Below are positions 9,517-18,139 of a DNA stretch of 64,000 nucleotides, piece after piece. The stretch is from JAGVPT01 sp964439265 (GTDB lineage Bacteria; Bacteroidota; Ignavibacteria; UBA10030; UBA8401), in contig CAYTOA010000014.1 of NCBI GenBank assembly GCA_964439265.1, positions 1-64,000 on the forward strand, given 5' to 3'. Position 1 is the first letter of the stretch. Each line of letters opens with the position of its first letter. The notes beneath the pieces are model-generated. The model did no database searches. It saw nothing but the letters and a program-made list of their open reading frames with translations, and was not told the DNA's origin. The position numbers and the translations under genes were made by a program.

Positions 9517-12141
9517 TTAATAGACAATACTGAGATGTTGTTTCTTATCCGACCCTGCGAAGTTCACTTCAATTGTTTCATTTTTAGCTGCATTCCTGCT
9601 GCGAACAACGTTTTTCACCTGCTTGCCGTCCAGCAAAACCTTCGCTGCTTTTCTTGCACCGACAATCGTTGCCGTAACGGCATGCCCTTTGAACGAAGAG
9701 ATTTCGCATTCAAGAGAGTTTGATTTTGATACATATTGAGCGCTGTAAAGGATCGCGTTAATACTTTCAAGATATGGATTTGCGATGCCGCCAAATTCAA
9801 TTTTGCTTTGCGTGGATTGGACTTCGTCGAGCGGGAAGACCAATGATGAAACATTTACATCACCATCTGTCCATGAACGGAGCGTTTCCCCTTTCCCTTG
9901 TATAAGAATATTTTTTTGCACACCAAACGCAAGGGAGAAATCGGCAGAATCATAGTGAGACGGACGGGGTCTTGAGACCGAGAGATTCCATTCGTTGTCG
10001 GTGACACCGAACAGGCGATACAAAACGTTGAGATAAAAACCTCCCGCCCAGAGAAATGACGGTTTGTCGATCTTCCCAAACTCCGGCGACGATGTGTCGG
10101 CAAAACGGTATTCATACATTGCCGGCTGCCCCTTGGGGCTCTGAGCGATCCCATCCAGTGAGAGTGTCCTTTTCAAATACTCGACAGCTTCATCTGTCCT
10201 TCCGCACGACTGCAGGGCAAAGATGTACCAGGCGGTGGAATGGGGCCAAACGCCGCCGTTCGCGTAGGCATATGGAGCTCCTGCCTCATTCCCCAGCAAT
10301 TTATAGTACGAAATAACAGAGTCGGTATTAAAATCTGTCGGCGCGACAATGCGCACGCCGATGCGGGGGTCGACGATCTCCTTCTCGGCGGTGGCGAGCA
10401 GCCGCAATGATCGTTCTTTGTTCAACGCACCGTACATCGGCGCAAGCAATGAGCCCGCGTAGAAGTGGTAGTCGCGGTCCGTTCCATTGTAGTTCGTCAG
10501 AAATTGCTGGCCGTTATCCCACAAACGATCGTTCAACATTTTCTGCATGCTGTTTGCGGAAGTTTCAAGTTCAAGCAAATATTTCCCGTCTCTCCTCCCG
10601 AGCGCGGCGCTGACGTATGCAAAATCCCTGAGCGCCCGGATCGTAAGGATCGTCAAATACGATCGGGGACCTTCACGATTGCCGATGTCCCACCAATCAG
10701 GATGTTTTGCATACATCAAACCGTCGGCTTTGCGCTGGGTCAATATCAGCTCAATGCTCTTGCTCATCAGCGGATAGAGCGCGCCAAGCGTAGCGGAGTC
10801 GACGGAGTGCCGGTAATAGCTCGCAGCGGCGAGAATGAACCAGAGATGATTCCAGTTATCGGGGGCGCAATACTCGGTCTTGAAGCCGTCGTCGCGCCAG
10901 TAGTACGCATGCGGGATGACACTCTCTTTCGAGAGCGATGCAACATAAAATAGATCTCTTTTTACCCGCTGAAGGTCGAAATTGACCGCTCCAAGATCGG
11001 TCAACAGCACGTCGTGCGTGAAGAAAAAATTATATTCTGCCGGGCAGGGCATCGGAACAATTTGTCCGTCAATAAAATGGGCGTTCGAGGCAATAAGCCC
11101 GCGAGCCCAAATCGCCGACCGGTCCAGCCATCGGTCTCCGGTTATGAATTGCGATTCTTTCTCCGCTTTTTGAACGACATAATCATTGTATTCCTCGACT
11201 TCCTTCTTCGATACGCCGGCGAGGAAGCTCGTTCGTTTTCTGACCTCATCGCGGGGACAGCTGCCGACGATCTGCACGATCACCATCGAATCACCCGCAG
11301 CAATTTCGCTGCGGTATAAGAATGCCGCAATCGGCTGCCCGGGATTCGACTGCGACATCACGAGCTTATTCAAGCGCGATGTCGAATCGTTTACCCATCT
11401 CGAAGTGCCGCTGTCTGCGGCCGCAAGCTCGTTCGCGCTCGTCGACCAGCTTCTCGGAGAAGCGCCGGCATTCTCGACAAATACGCTCGCCTGTTTTGTT
11501 TGAGGATCGTCAAAATTGGCTGCGATGGTAGCTGTAGTTTCGTCGTATTCAGTCCAGGCCGAATCTTTTCGCGAATACGTCTGACACGTCCGCAGACTTA
11601 AAAGGAGATGCGTATATACTTCAACAGGGATCGCGCGAGTGGAAATATTTTTGACGCTGAATGATACCACCATCGCCGGTTGGTTCATGCAAAATTCGTA
11701 CGAGAGAGAATACTCGAGATCCGATTCCCGCCGATGAAATGACGCTTTGTGCGGACTTAGTGTATAATCCCATGATTCTCTCCCGAGCCATCGTCTGGAT
11801 TCCTTCCCTTCGCGAATTCCGAGTGCAAACGGAAGGGAATTTCCCCGTTTCCAGTAGTCGGTGCTGACGTCGATGCTGTTCGCGACCGGATAATAAAAAC
11901 TGATGCGTGAGGGAATGGGGCGGCTCTCATGAAACTCGGCGCCGGCAAACCTTCCACCCACCTCAACCTGGCCGTAATGGCGGTCGAAAGAATATTTGAG
12001 CGGATCGTCGGAGGTTTGAGCGAAGACATTGTTCCATGCAAGAATGACGGAGACAATGAGCATCGGCATAAAGTAATTCACGTGCAGCCTCTTTCGGGTC
12101 GATCGATAAGAAGACGATAATTCCATGTCTGTATTGTTCAT
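9517..12141 (-). CDS. large secreted glycosidase-like protein with (alpha/alpha)6 barrel
   Basis: This 874-residue protein has a hydrophobic N-terminal segment at about 23-42 (FMPMLIVSVILAWNNVFA) that looks like a signal peptide after a charged stretch. An N-terminal beta-rich domain (about 50-330) precedes a helical barrel with motifs such as FFFTHDVLLTDLGAVNFD, PDNWNHLWFILAAASYY, DWWDIGNREGPRSYL and NGGVWPHSTAWYIFAL. This arrangement is that of clan GH-G/GH63 and amylo-alpha-1,6-glucosidase-like enzymes. I cannot place it in a numbered family. It would trim oligosaccharides in the periplasm. The dehydrogenase gene follows 8 bp downstream. A 106 bp gap separates it from the upstream permease gene, and the start has only a weak ribosome site (GTGG). 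Confidence 0.7.
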   Translation of the reverse strand: MNNTDMELSSSYRSTRKRLHVNYFMPMLIVSVILAWNNVFAQTSDDPLKYSFDRHYGQVEVGGRFAGAEFHESRPIPSRISFYYPVANSIDVSTDYWKRGNSLPFALGIREGKESRRWLGRESWDYTLSPHKASFHRRESDLEYSLSYEFCMNQPAMVVSFSVKNISTRAIPVEVYTHLLLSLRTCQTYSRKDSAWTEYDETTATIAANFDDPQTKQASVFVENAGASPRSWSTSANELAAADSGTSRWVNDSTSRLNKLVMSQSNPGQPIAAFLYRSEIAAGDSMVIVQIVGSCPRDEVRKRTSFLAGVSKKEVEEYNDYVVQKAEKESQFITGDRWLDRSAIWARGLIASNAHFIDGQIVPMPCPAEYNFFFTHDVLLTDLGAVNFDLQRVKRDLFYVASLSKESVIPHAYYWRDDGFKTEYCAPDNWNHLWFILAAASYYRHSVDSATLGALYPLMSKSIELILTQRKADGLMYAKHPDWWDIGNREGPRSYLTILTIRALRDFAYVSAALGRRDGKYLLELETSANSMQKMLNDRLWDNGQQFLTNYNGTDRDYHFYAGSLLAPMYGALNKERSLRLLATAEKEIVDPRIGVRIVAPTDFNTDSVISYYKLLGNEAGAPYAYANGGVWPHSTAWYIFALQSCGRTDEAVEYLKRTLSLDGIAQSPKGQPAMYEYRFADTSSPEFGKIDKPSFLWAGGFYLNVLYRLFGVTDNEWNLSVSRPRPSHYDSADFSLAFGVQKNILIQGKGETLRSWTDGDVNVSSLVFPLDEVQSTQSKIEFGGIANPYLESINAILYSAQYVSKSNSLECEISSFKGHAVTATIVGARKAAKVLLDGKQVKNVVRSRNAAKNETIEVNFAGSDKKQHLSIVY

Positions 12142-12247
12142 AAAACCACATGATGAAAGAGAATGGTGAGATCGTATCTATTCGGCCTTCATGAGCTGTT
12201 GAAGACCAAAAACAAAAGTTCCCCGCCAAAAAAATATTCCTACGGCG

Positions 12248-13060
12248 TCACCCTTTTATCCCTGTGTAGGCCATCCCTTCAATGAAGTAACGCTGGAAGA
12301 ACGCGTATGCGATCACGACCGGAAGTGCCAGCAGCGTTGCAGCCGCAAGCTGCATCCCCAGCTGTGATTCCGCTTCACCGCCGATCACGAAGATCGTGAC
12401 AAGCTGCGGCATCGTCATGAGCGTACGCTCGCGCACGACGATGAGAGGCCACAGAACGTCATTCCAACTCGCCATGAATGTTAGAATTGCGACCGTCACG
12501 ATCACCGCCCGCGACAGGGGCCAGATCAGGAGAAACAGGATCCGGAGTTCCGAACAGCCGTCGATGCGAGCGGCGTCTATCAGCGCCTGCGGCAGACTCA
12601 TGAAGAACTGGCGGAATACGATTATGCTGAACGCACTCATCATCGTGGGGGCGATCAACGAGGCGTAGGTATCCGTCAACCCGAGCTTTACCATCAAAAT
12701 ATATTGAGGGATCAACGTGATCTGAAACGGAATCATCATCGTAAAAAGTATCAGGGCGTACAAAGTTTTACTCCCGAAGAACCGAAGCCGGGCCAGGGCG
12801 TAACCGACCATCGATCCGAACAATACCACCGACGCCGTCGTTGAAAGGGAGACAAGAACGCTGTTAAGAAATGCCCTGCCGATCGGGATCTTTGTCAGCA
12901 CCTGCTGGTAGCTGTGAAGCGAGGCCTGCGACGACCAGAGCGAAAGGTTGCTGATTTCCAGTTCCGGCTTGATCGAACCGGCGAGCATCCAGAGAAACGG
13001 ATACGCAAAGACCGCCGCACCCGCAGCGAGAAAGAAATAACGCAACGACGATTTGATCAT
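12248..13060 (-). CDS. sugar ABC transporter permease, MalG/UgpE type
   Basis: This 270-residue integral membrane protein has about six transmembrane segments. The cytoplasmic EAA loop (AARIDGCSELRILFLLIWPL, about residues 185-204) is the docking site for the ABC ATPase. Its start overlaps the stop of the partner permease by 4 bp (ATGA), as in most CUT1-family importers. It would form the inner-membrane channel for oligosaccharide import with the permease and binding protein encoded just upstream. No ATPase gene is present in the cluster, so a shared MsmX-like ATPase encoded elsewhere must be assumed. Confidence 0.92.
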   Translation of the reverse strand: MIKSSLRYFFLAAGAAVFAYPFLWMLAGSIKPELEISNLSLWSSQASLHSYQQVLTKIPIGRAFLNSVLVSLSTTASVVLFGSMVGYALARLRFFGSKTLYALILFTMMIPFQITLIPQYILMVKLGLTDTYASLIAPTMMSAFSIIVFRQFFMSLPQALIDAARIDGCSELRILFLLIWPLSRAVIVTVAILTFMASWNDVLWPLIVVRERTLMTMPQLVTIFVIGGEAESQLGMQLAAATLLALPVVIAYAFFQRYFIEGMAYTGIKG

Positions 13061-13947
13061 GACGGCTCCGCTTCAACGACTTTGCGCTGCAAAAGAACCA
13101 CCGCAAGAATAACGAGGGCAAAAACGAATCCCAGCGCAGCGGCATAGCCCATGTGGCCGAAATAGAACGCCTGATTGTAGATGTACAACATGCCGGACAT
13201 AGTGCTTTGCATCGGGCCGCCGCCGGTCAGCACGTACGGCTCGATGAAAAGAGAGAATCCTCCGATCGTTGATAGGGCGACGATGAGCACCATCGTGGAG
13301 TTGAGCATCGGGAGGGTGATCTTAAAGAACTGGCTGTACTTATCAGCTCCGTCGAGGCTTGCCGATTCATAAATTTCTTTCGGAATATTTTGCAGCCCGA
13401 CGAGAAAAAGAACGATATAGATGCCGACATTTTTCCATGTCGCCATGATCGCTATCGACGGCATGGCCAGTCCCGGGTCGATGAGCCACGGTATCTTCCG
13501 TATGCCGACGATACTTAACAGGGAGTTCAGCACGCCGGAATCGAACGAATACAGGTTTTGCCAGAGAATCGTAACGACAACACCCGAAACGACGACGGGC
13601 AGAAAATAGACCGCGCGGAAAAATCCCCGGAACATCCCTCTGGAATACAGAAGCAGCGAGAACCCCAATGCTACCGCGATCTGCAGCGGAATGTGGATCA
13701 GAAGAAATACGAATGTATTGAACATCGCCCTGAAAAACTGAGGGTCGGAAGCGAGGCGCTGAAAATTTTTCATGCCGACCCACTCCATCGGCGTCACAAT
13801 ATTCCAGCGGTGGAAGATCAGGATAAAAGAGAAGACAAGCGGGTATGCGACGAACAGGAGAAAAAAAATGACATACGGGAGAATGAACCAGTAACCGTTT
13901 CTTTCGCTTTCCCGGATAGCCCTGAGTATGTTCACTTTCCGGGTCAT
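13057..13947 (-). CDS. sugar ABC transporter permease, MalF/UgpA type
   Basis: The protein has 296 residues when started at MTRKVNILRAIRESERNGYW (ATG at 13947). This start is chosen because it overlaps the binding-protein stop in a classic ATGA arrangement. A start 28 codons earlier would lie deep inside that gene and add residues atypical of the family. Six transmembrane segments and an EAA loop (SASLDGADKYSQFFKITLPM) are visible. It forms the heterodimeric importer channel with the MalG-type permease that overlaps its stop. The gene order binding protein, MalF-type, MalG-type is canonical for CUT1 sugar importers. Confidence 0.92.
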   Translation of the reverse strand: MTRKVNILRAIRESERNGYWFILPYVIFFLLFVAYPLVFSFILIFHRWNIVTPMEWVGMKNFQRLASDPQFFRAMFNTFVFLLIHIPLQIAVALGFSLLLYSRGMFRGFFRAVYFLPVVVSGVVVTILWQNLYSFDSGVLNSLLSIVGIRKIPWLIDPGLAMPSIAIMATWKNVGIYIVLFLVGLQNIPKEIYESASLDGADKYSQFFKITLPMLNSTMVLIVALSTIGGFSLFIEPYVLTGGGPMQSTMSGMLYIYNQAFYFGHMGYAAALGFVFALVILAVVLLQRKVVEAEPS

Positions 13948-15257
13948 TGATTCCACTCCATGATGGCACGACACCTTCGTGCGGCATCGCCGACCGCTTC
14001 GGCGGGAGTTTTGCGGCCGTACACGGCGCATATTTCATACTCCTGTGAGATCGCGTCGAAAATTTCCTTCAAGTCGGCAACCGTGTCCATCCCGCGCGTG
14101 TGGACTGCCTGCTCGGCAAATTTCACCATCATCGGATTCTTCGAGAAGTATCGGGCGTATAATGGATTCGTGAGGAGGTCACCCCGGACAGGAACCTGGT
14201 TTGTGATCTCCAGCATCAGCAAGTCGTGCTCGGCGGTAACAAGAAATTTTACGAACTCCCATGCTTCTTTCGGATGCTCGGAGGTGCTGAAGATCGCGAT
14301 ATTTTTGTAATCTCCCGATGTGTATACCGGGCCCTGGTGATCATCGGGCACCGGGAGAGGAGCTACGTCGAAATGGATGTTGGGCGCAAATTTTGAGAGC
14401 GTGGCAATTTCCCAGGGGCCGGCAAAGTGTGTCGCCTTCTTCTCAAGAAGGAAGGGATCTCCTCCCTGGAAGAACGTTCTGGGAAAATATCCTTTGTCAT
14501 AACAGTGCTGGAAAAAGCCGAACACTTTTTCCGCATCAACGTTCTGGAAGGCGACGCTGTCGTTCTTGAACAGCGTCTCTCCGTTCGTCGCCCCGATATA
14601 GAACGGATAGACGTCGAACAGCCTTTCCCACCATATCGGGCGAATGTCGCGCTCCCCCATCCAGATGTCGAACTGTCCGTCATTGTCGGTGTCCCGGGTC
14701 ACCTTCTTTGCAGCAGCGTAATATTCCGAATATGTCCGGGGAACATTTTCTACGCCCGCCGCTTTCAGCATGCCGATATTATAGAACATCATCACCGGGT
14801 TTGTCTTCCACGGCATTTGATAAAAATGTCCGTTGCTGTTCTTGAATATCGGGAGGAGGTCCTTCGGGATCCGCGCTGCCGCAATCGAATCGAAATCGGA
14901 AAATTTATCGAGCGCCACCAAACCGCCTGCCTGCGTGTATTCTCGCAAAGCAACCGGATTGATATTCGAGCAGACGTCGGGCGTGGTTTTCCCTGCAATC
15001 GCGGCGAGAAGAACTTCTTCGGTCGATTGGCTGACGGGAATCGGCTGCATGCGCACCTGGATGAGAGGGTGCATGCGGTTCCACATTTTTACGATGCTGT
15101 CGGCAAGCTGAATTTCTTCCGGGTTCGGCGCCGGCCAGTAGGTGAGAGTGATAGCGGCAGCGTCATGAGGCGCCGAAGAGTCGCGGCGCTCTGAACACGC
15201 CGACAGACAGACCAGCAGAAGAAGTCCAATAGTACTCTTTCGAAAAAGTGTGATCAT
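13944..15257 (-). CDS. extracellular sugar-binding lipoprotein of an ABC importer
   Basis: This 437-residue family-1 solute-binding protein has an N-terminal lipoprotein signal (GLLLLVCLSAC, lipid-modified Cys21), so it should sit on the outer face of the inner membrane. Motifs such as LTYWPAPNPEE, PVSQSTEEVLLAAIAGKTTPD, MPWKTNPVMMFYN and FAGPWEIATL are typical of oligosaccharide-binding proteins of this family. It would capture oligosaccharides delivered to the periplasm and hand them to the two permeases encoded immediately downstream. The start lies 6 bp after the foldase stop. The ligand is unknown, though mannosyl-oligosaccharides fit the neighbouring enzymes. Confidence 0.9.
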   Translation of the reverse strand: MITLFRKSTIGLLLLVCLSACSERRDSSAPHDAAAITLTYWPAPNPEEIQLADSIVKMWNRMHPLIQVRMQPIPVSQSTEEVLLAAIAGKTTPDVCSNINPVALREYTQAGGLVALDKFSDFDSIAAARIPKDLLPIFKNSNGHFYQMPWKTNPVMMFYNIGMLKAAGVENVPRTYSEYYAAAKKVTRDTDNDGQFDIWMGERDIRPIWWERLFDVYPFYIGATNGETLFKNDSVAFQNVDAEKVFGFFQHCYDKGYFPRTFFQGGDPFLLEKKATHFAGPWEIATLSKFAPNIHFDVAPLPVPDDHQGPVYTSGDYKNIAIFSTSEHPKEAWEFVKFLVTAEHDLLMLEITNQVPVRGDLLTNPLYARYFSKNPMMVKFAEQAVHTRGMDTVADLKEIFDAISQEYEICAVYGRKTPAEAVGDAARRCRAIMEWNQ

Positions 15258-15263
15258 CGGCGC

Positions 15264-16880
15264 TCAATCCCACGTCTGCCATTCATAGTCAATGGAAGGA
15301 AAGGCGGTGTGGGGAAAGATCCCCCCTTTTTTCACCGTGTACACGTCTATTGCTTTCGGCGAGTTCTCAACGTCAACATAAAGCTTCTTGAGCGTCTCGT
15401 CGTTCACTTTTACCGCAAACTTCTGCTTGAGTTTCAGAATTTGATGGAGCATCCTGCTCGTCGATTGGTACATGAACTCGTCGCGGCGGACGTCGTCTTT
15501 AACCTCCACAAACGGGCGGACGTCGCCTTTATCGTTCCGGTAATCCATTGCGTGAGAAGCATAATAACTCTGCAGCGTGTTGTCGTTCTGCGTTATGCTA
15601 TTCTCGATCTCAAGTTTCGCCGCGCGGTACACCAGTTTCTCCTCCCACCACTGTGTCTGCTTCACAACACTCTCTCTTTTCTGCAGGCCTCTCCGGTATG
15701 CTTCCGCCGTCAACATTCTGTCGCGGACCATGCGCCAGACAAGTTGTTCTACTGAAGCATAATACGCACGCGGAGATTTCGTATCAAGACGGATGTAGGG
15801 ATCTCTTGTCTTTTCCCAATCCAAAAAATCACCAAATAGATACTTCGCCTTCTTCATCCTTACCAGAACATCGGACCTTTCGACGTCGATTGAATCGAGA
15901 TTCGGGGGGCGCGCGTGCGACCGAAGCTTCTTTTCCATCTCCCACGCAGAATATTTTTCGGCGGAGAGGAACTTCCTGCCGAGATGCGCCTGCAGCAGTT
16001 CAAACGATTCTTTATCGATGACAGGATCTTGAGCAAGCAGCATCCGATGAACGTACTCGTCCGACAACGAATCTGACCGGTGCTGCAGCAGCGCCCGGCG
16101 GACGTCCTCGTGGAGCTTTGAGTTTTCGGATTCGGTGATGATCGGGTTTTTCCATACGTCGGCGATCTTTACGAGATACCAGCCGTCGGGAGCATGAATC
16201 GGCGGCGTCACCGTTCCGGCAGTCAGCGATTCGACGGCCGCTGCGAGGGCTCCATTCTTCATTTCCAATTTGAAACGCGTCGTCTGCATCGAACGATTAT
16301 CCGCCGAAGCAGAATCCGGGTATCGCGCGGAGAATAACGAATCGAACGAGGCACCGTTTCGCAGCAGCTTTGCGTCGCGAAATATATCGTTTTGTACCGG
16401 CGAGAAGAACCATTTCAGGCCGAGCTGGATATTCTCCCCGGAGACACCGCGCTCTATTTCTTTGTCGGAGATGCGGACAGAATCGAGAACATCGTCTTTG
16501 TAGAGCTCTTCGGTAGCAAGGTCGGCTTCCACATCATTGAGCACTTCCTTTACCATGGATGAGGATTGCAGTCCGCGATCGTACCCGTCCAGCGCGAGAA
16601 GTTTTTCGTAGATCATGTACGTGAGGTAATGTTTCTTCGAGTCAGATTCGCGTTTCGTAAAAGCAGGGCCGTACTCATAGCTTAGCATGAACTCCTGGGC
16701 CGTAACATTCCAGGGGCCGACCTTGGCAAGGATGATGGAACTGAATTTAGGATCGTCCAGGAGGGAATTCGACGGCACGTCCGGGGTGTATTGAGCGAAG
16801 ATGAAAGGCGAAGCGAGGCCTTGCAGCAAACTTATCAGCGCTCCGATGAGCCAACTTCGTCCAAAACTTCTGGGGTTCAC
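15264..16880 (-). CDS. PpiC/SurA-like periplasmic peptidyl-prolyl isomerase or chaperone
   Basis: This 538-residue protein has a signal peptide (cleavage probably after IFAQ). A helical chaperone-like N-terminal region is followed by a segment at about 165-245 (GASFDSLFSARYPDSAS, then PPIHAPDGWYLVKIADVWKN) that matches the end of a parvulin domain. The C-terminal half is again helical and charged, as in SurA/PrsA-type proteins. It would assist folding of exported or outer-membrane proteins. Lying between the PorV/TonB-receptor genes and the importer genes, it may serve proteins of this locus. The parvulin domain is divergent, so chaperone activity without isomerase activity is possible. Confidence 0.7.
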   Translation of the reverse strand: MNPRSFGRSWLIGALISLLQGLASPFIFAQYTPDVPSNSLLDDPKFSSIILAKVGPWNVTAQEFMLSYEYGPAFTKRESDSKKHYLTYMIYEKLLALDGYDRGLQSSSMVKEVLNDVEADLATEELYKDDVLDSVRISDKEIERGVSGENIQLGLKWFFSPVQNDIFRDAKLLRNGASFDSLFSARYPDSASADNRSMQTTRFKLEMKNGALAAAVESLTAGTVTPPIHAPDGWYLVKIADVWKNPIITESENSKLHEDVRRALLQHRSDSLSDEYVHRMLLAQDPVIDKESFELLQAHLGRKFLSAEKYSAWEMEKKLRSHARPPNLDSIDVERSDVLVRMKKAKYLFGDFLDWEKTRDPYIRLDTKSPRAYYASVEQLVWRMVRDRMLTAEAYRRGLQKRESVVKQTQWWEEKLVYRAAKLEIENSITQNDNTLQSYYASHAMDYRNDKGDVRPFVEVKDDVRRDEFMYQSTSRMLHQILKLKQKFAVKVNDETLKKLYVDVENSPKAIDVYTVKKGGIFPHTAFPSIDYEWQTWD

Positions 16881-16920
16881 AATTCACACCTAGCAGGTTG
16901 CTGAAATACACTTTTATGAG

Positions 16921-17034
16921 CCACTAAGTCACGAAGACACGAAATAATTTTAAGTAAATCGCTATCTCAACCGGTGATGATATCGGCGACAATAGTTTAT
17001 CACTTTCATTTCTTAGTGACGTTGTGTCTTCTGC
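16921..17034. repeat. inverted-repeat region with CACTAAG and GAAGACAC words
   Basis: The left arm (16921-16944) contains CACTAAGTCACGAAGACACG. The right arm (17011-17034) carries the reverse complements CTTAGTGAC and GTGTCTTC. Because the two words occur in the same order in both arms, either pair can base-pair but not both at once. The repeat fills most of the 206 bp gap between the PorV gene and the foldase gene, and may separate two transcription units. Confidence 0.5.
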
Positions 17035-17086
17035 CAACGGCATCCCTTTGGGAGTGGCAAGCCGTATGGACCTTTTCATCATCCTG

Positions 17087-18139
17087 CTAGAATCGGATAG
17101 CGACGGAAAATGAATGCACGCCTTCAAGCCTTCCGTAATCCCGATAAGCGTAATCGAACTTCACCGTCGAGCTGCTTGAGATCAGGCTGGAGGTAACGCC
17201 GATGCCGAGTGAGAGCCCTCCTTCGCTGTCGCTCAGGAAGAGAGATTGGAATCCTCCGCGGAGATAGATAAAATCGCGAATGGCCAGCTCGGTTCCCACG
17301 TTTACGCTCTCATAGTTGTCGTTCGGATGTATTGCATCGAAGGCGACGGTCCAGCGATACACATCGTTTTCAATGACATTTGTTGAGAAGCCGATCTGAA
17401 ACCTTAGCGGCAGGTCCCATGAATCCATCTCTATGTCGGCCGGGATCTGGTCATTAGATCCCTGCTTCGTCGGGTCGATCCGAAGAAACTCGCGTGTATC
17501 GCTCCCCGCCAGCGTCATCGGTGTTCCGAAATTCGAGAGGGACGCTCCGATGACCATCCCGCCAAAAAGGTCCGTCTTGAATATTGTTCCTACGTCGATT
17601 GCAAATGCGTCGGCTGTTTCATGCCAAATCGCTTCCTGGATGAACTTTGCGGTAAACCCGATCGAGAAACGATCTGTCAGCGGGCGGGCATAGGAAAGAC
17701 CCGCCGCGAGATCGCTGGCGCTGAAGTATTCGCCCGTGCCTTCCGGCATTTCCACGGTCCTCACCGCCATGTCTGCCATGGTGAGAGAGGTAAGGCTGAA
17801 CCCGAGCGTTCCAAAACTGCCCAGAGGAAGCGCGAGGCCGGCGAAATCGAATTTCGTATCGGCGATCCAATCGGTGTGTGAGAGTATTGCGTCGGTAGTC
17901 GTTATCGTAGCGATGCCTGCGGGATTCCAGTACAGCGCAGTGGGATCGTTCGCGAGACTCACAAACGCTCCGCCCATCCCGATCGCAGGCGCGCCGACCG
18001 AGATTTCCAGGAATGTTGCCGCGGTGGTTCCCGTCTTCGAGACATCATTAGCCCCCTGCGCAAACATCGCGACCGGGACCAATGCACCCGCAAGTATGAT
18101 CCGCAAGCATTTCTTCTTCAATATAAGCTCCGGCTTCAT
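17087..18139 (-). CDS. PorV/PorQ-family outer-membrane beta-barrel protein
   Basis: This 350-residue protein has a signal peptide ending near VAMFAQ and the N-terminal signature of the PorV/PorQ family (ATFLEISVGAPAIGMGGAFV, then SLANDPTALYWNPAGIA). Alternating beta-strands end in a terminal aromatic (VAIRF), as expected for an outer-membrane barrel. In T9SS, PorV shuttles cargo from the translocon to the attachment complex. Paralogues next to receptors are common and may serve particular cargo. Its start shares one base with the stop of the secreted Fn3 protein (TAATG), so the two are translationally coupled. Confidence 0.85.
   Translation of the reverse strand: MKPELILKKKCLRIILAGALVPVAMFAQGANDVSKTGTTAATFLEISVGAPAIGMGGAFVSLANDPTALYWNPAGIATITTTDAILSHTDWIADTKFDFAGLALPLGSFGTLGFSLTSLTMADMAVRTVEMPEGTGEYFSASDLAAGLSYARPLTDRFSIGFTAKFIQEAIWHETADAFAIDVGTIFKTDLFGGMVIGASLSNFGTPMTLAGSDTREFLRIDPTKQGSNDQIPADIEMDSWDLPLRFQIGFSTNVIENDVYRWTVAFDAIHPNDNYESVNVGTELAIRDFIYLRGGFQSLFLSDSEGGLSLGIGVTSSLISSSSTVKFDYAYRDYGRLEGVHSFSVAIRF

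Noticed and set aside
13948..14031. 28-residue N-terminal extension of the MalF-type permease
   Set aside because: It would overlap the binding-protein gene by 88 bp. The ATGA overlap at 13944-13947 is the usual junction in this family.
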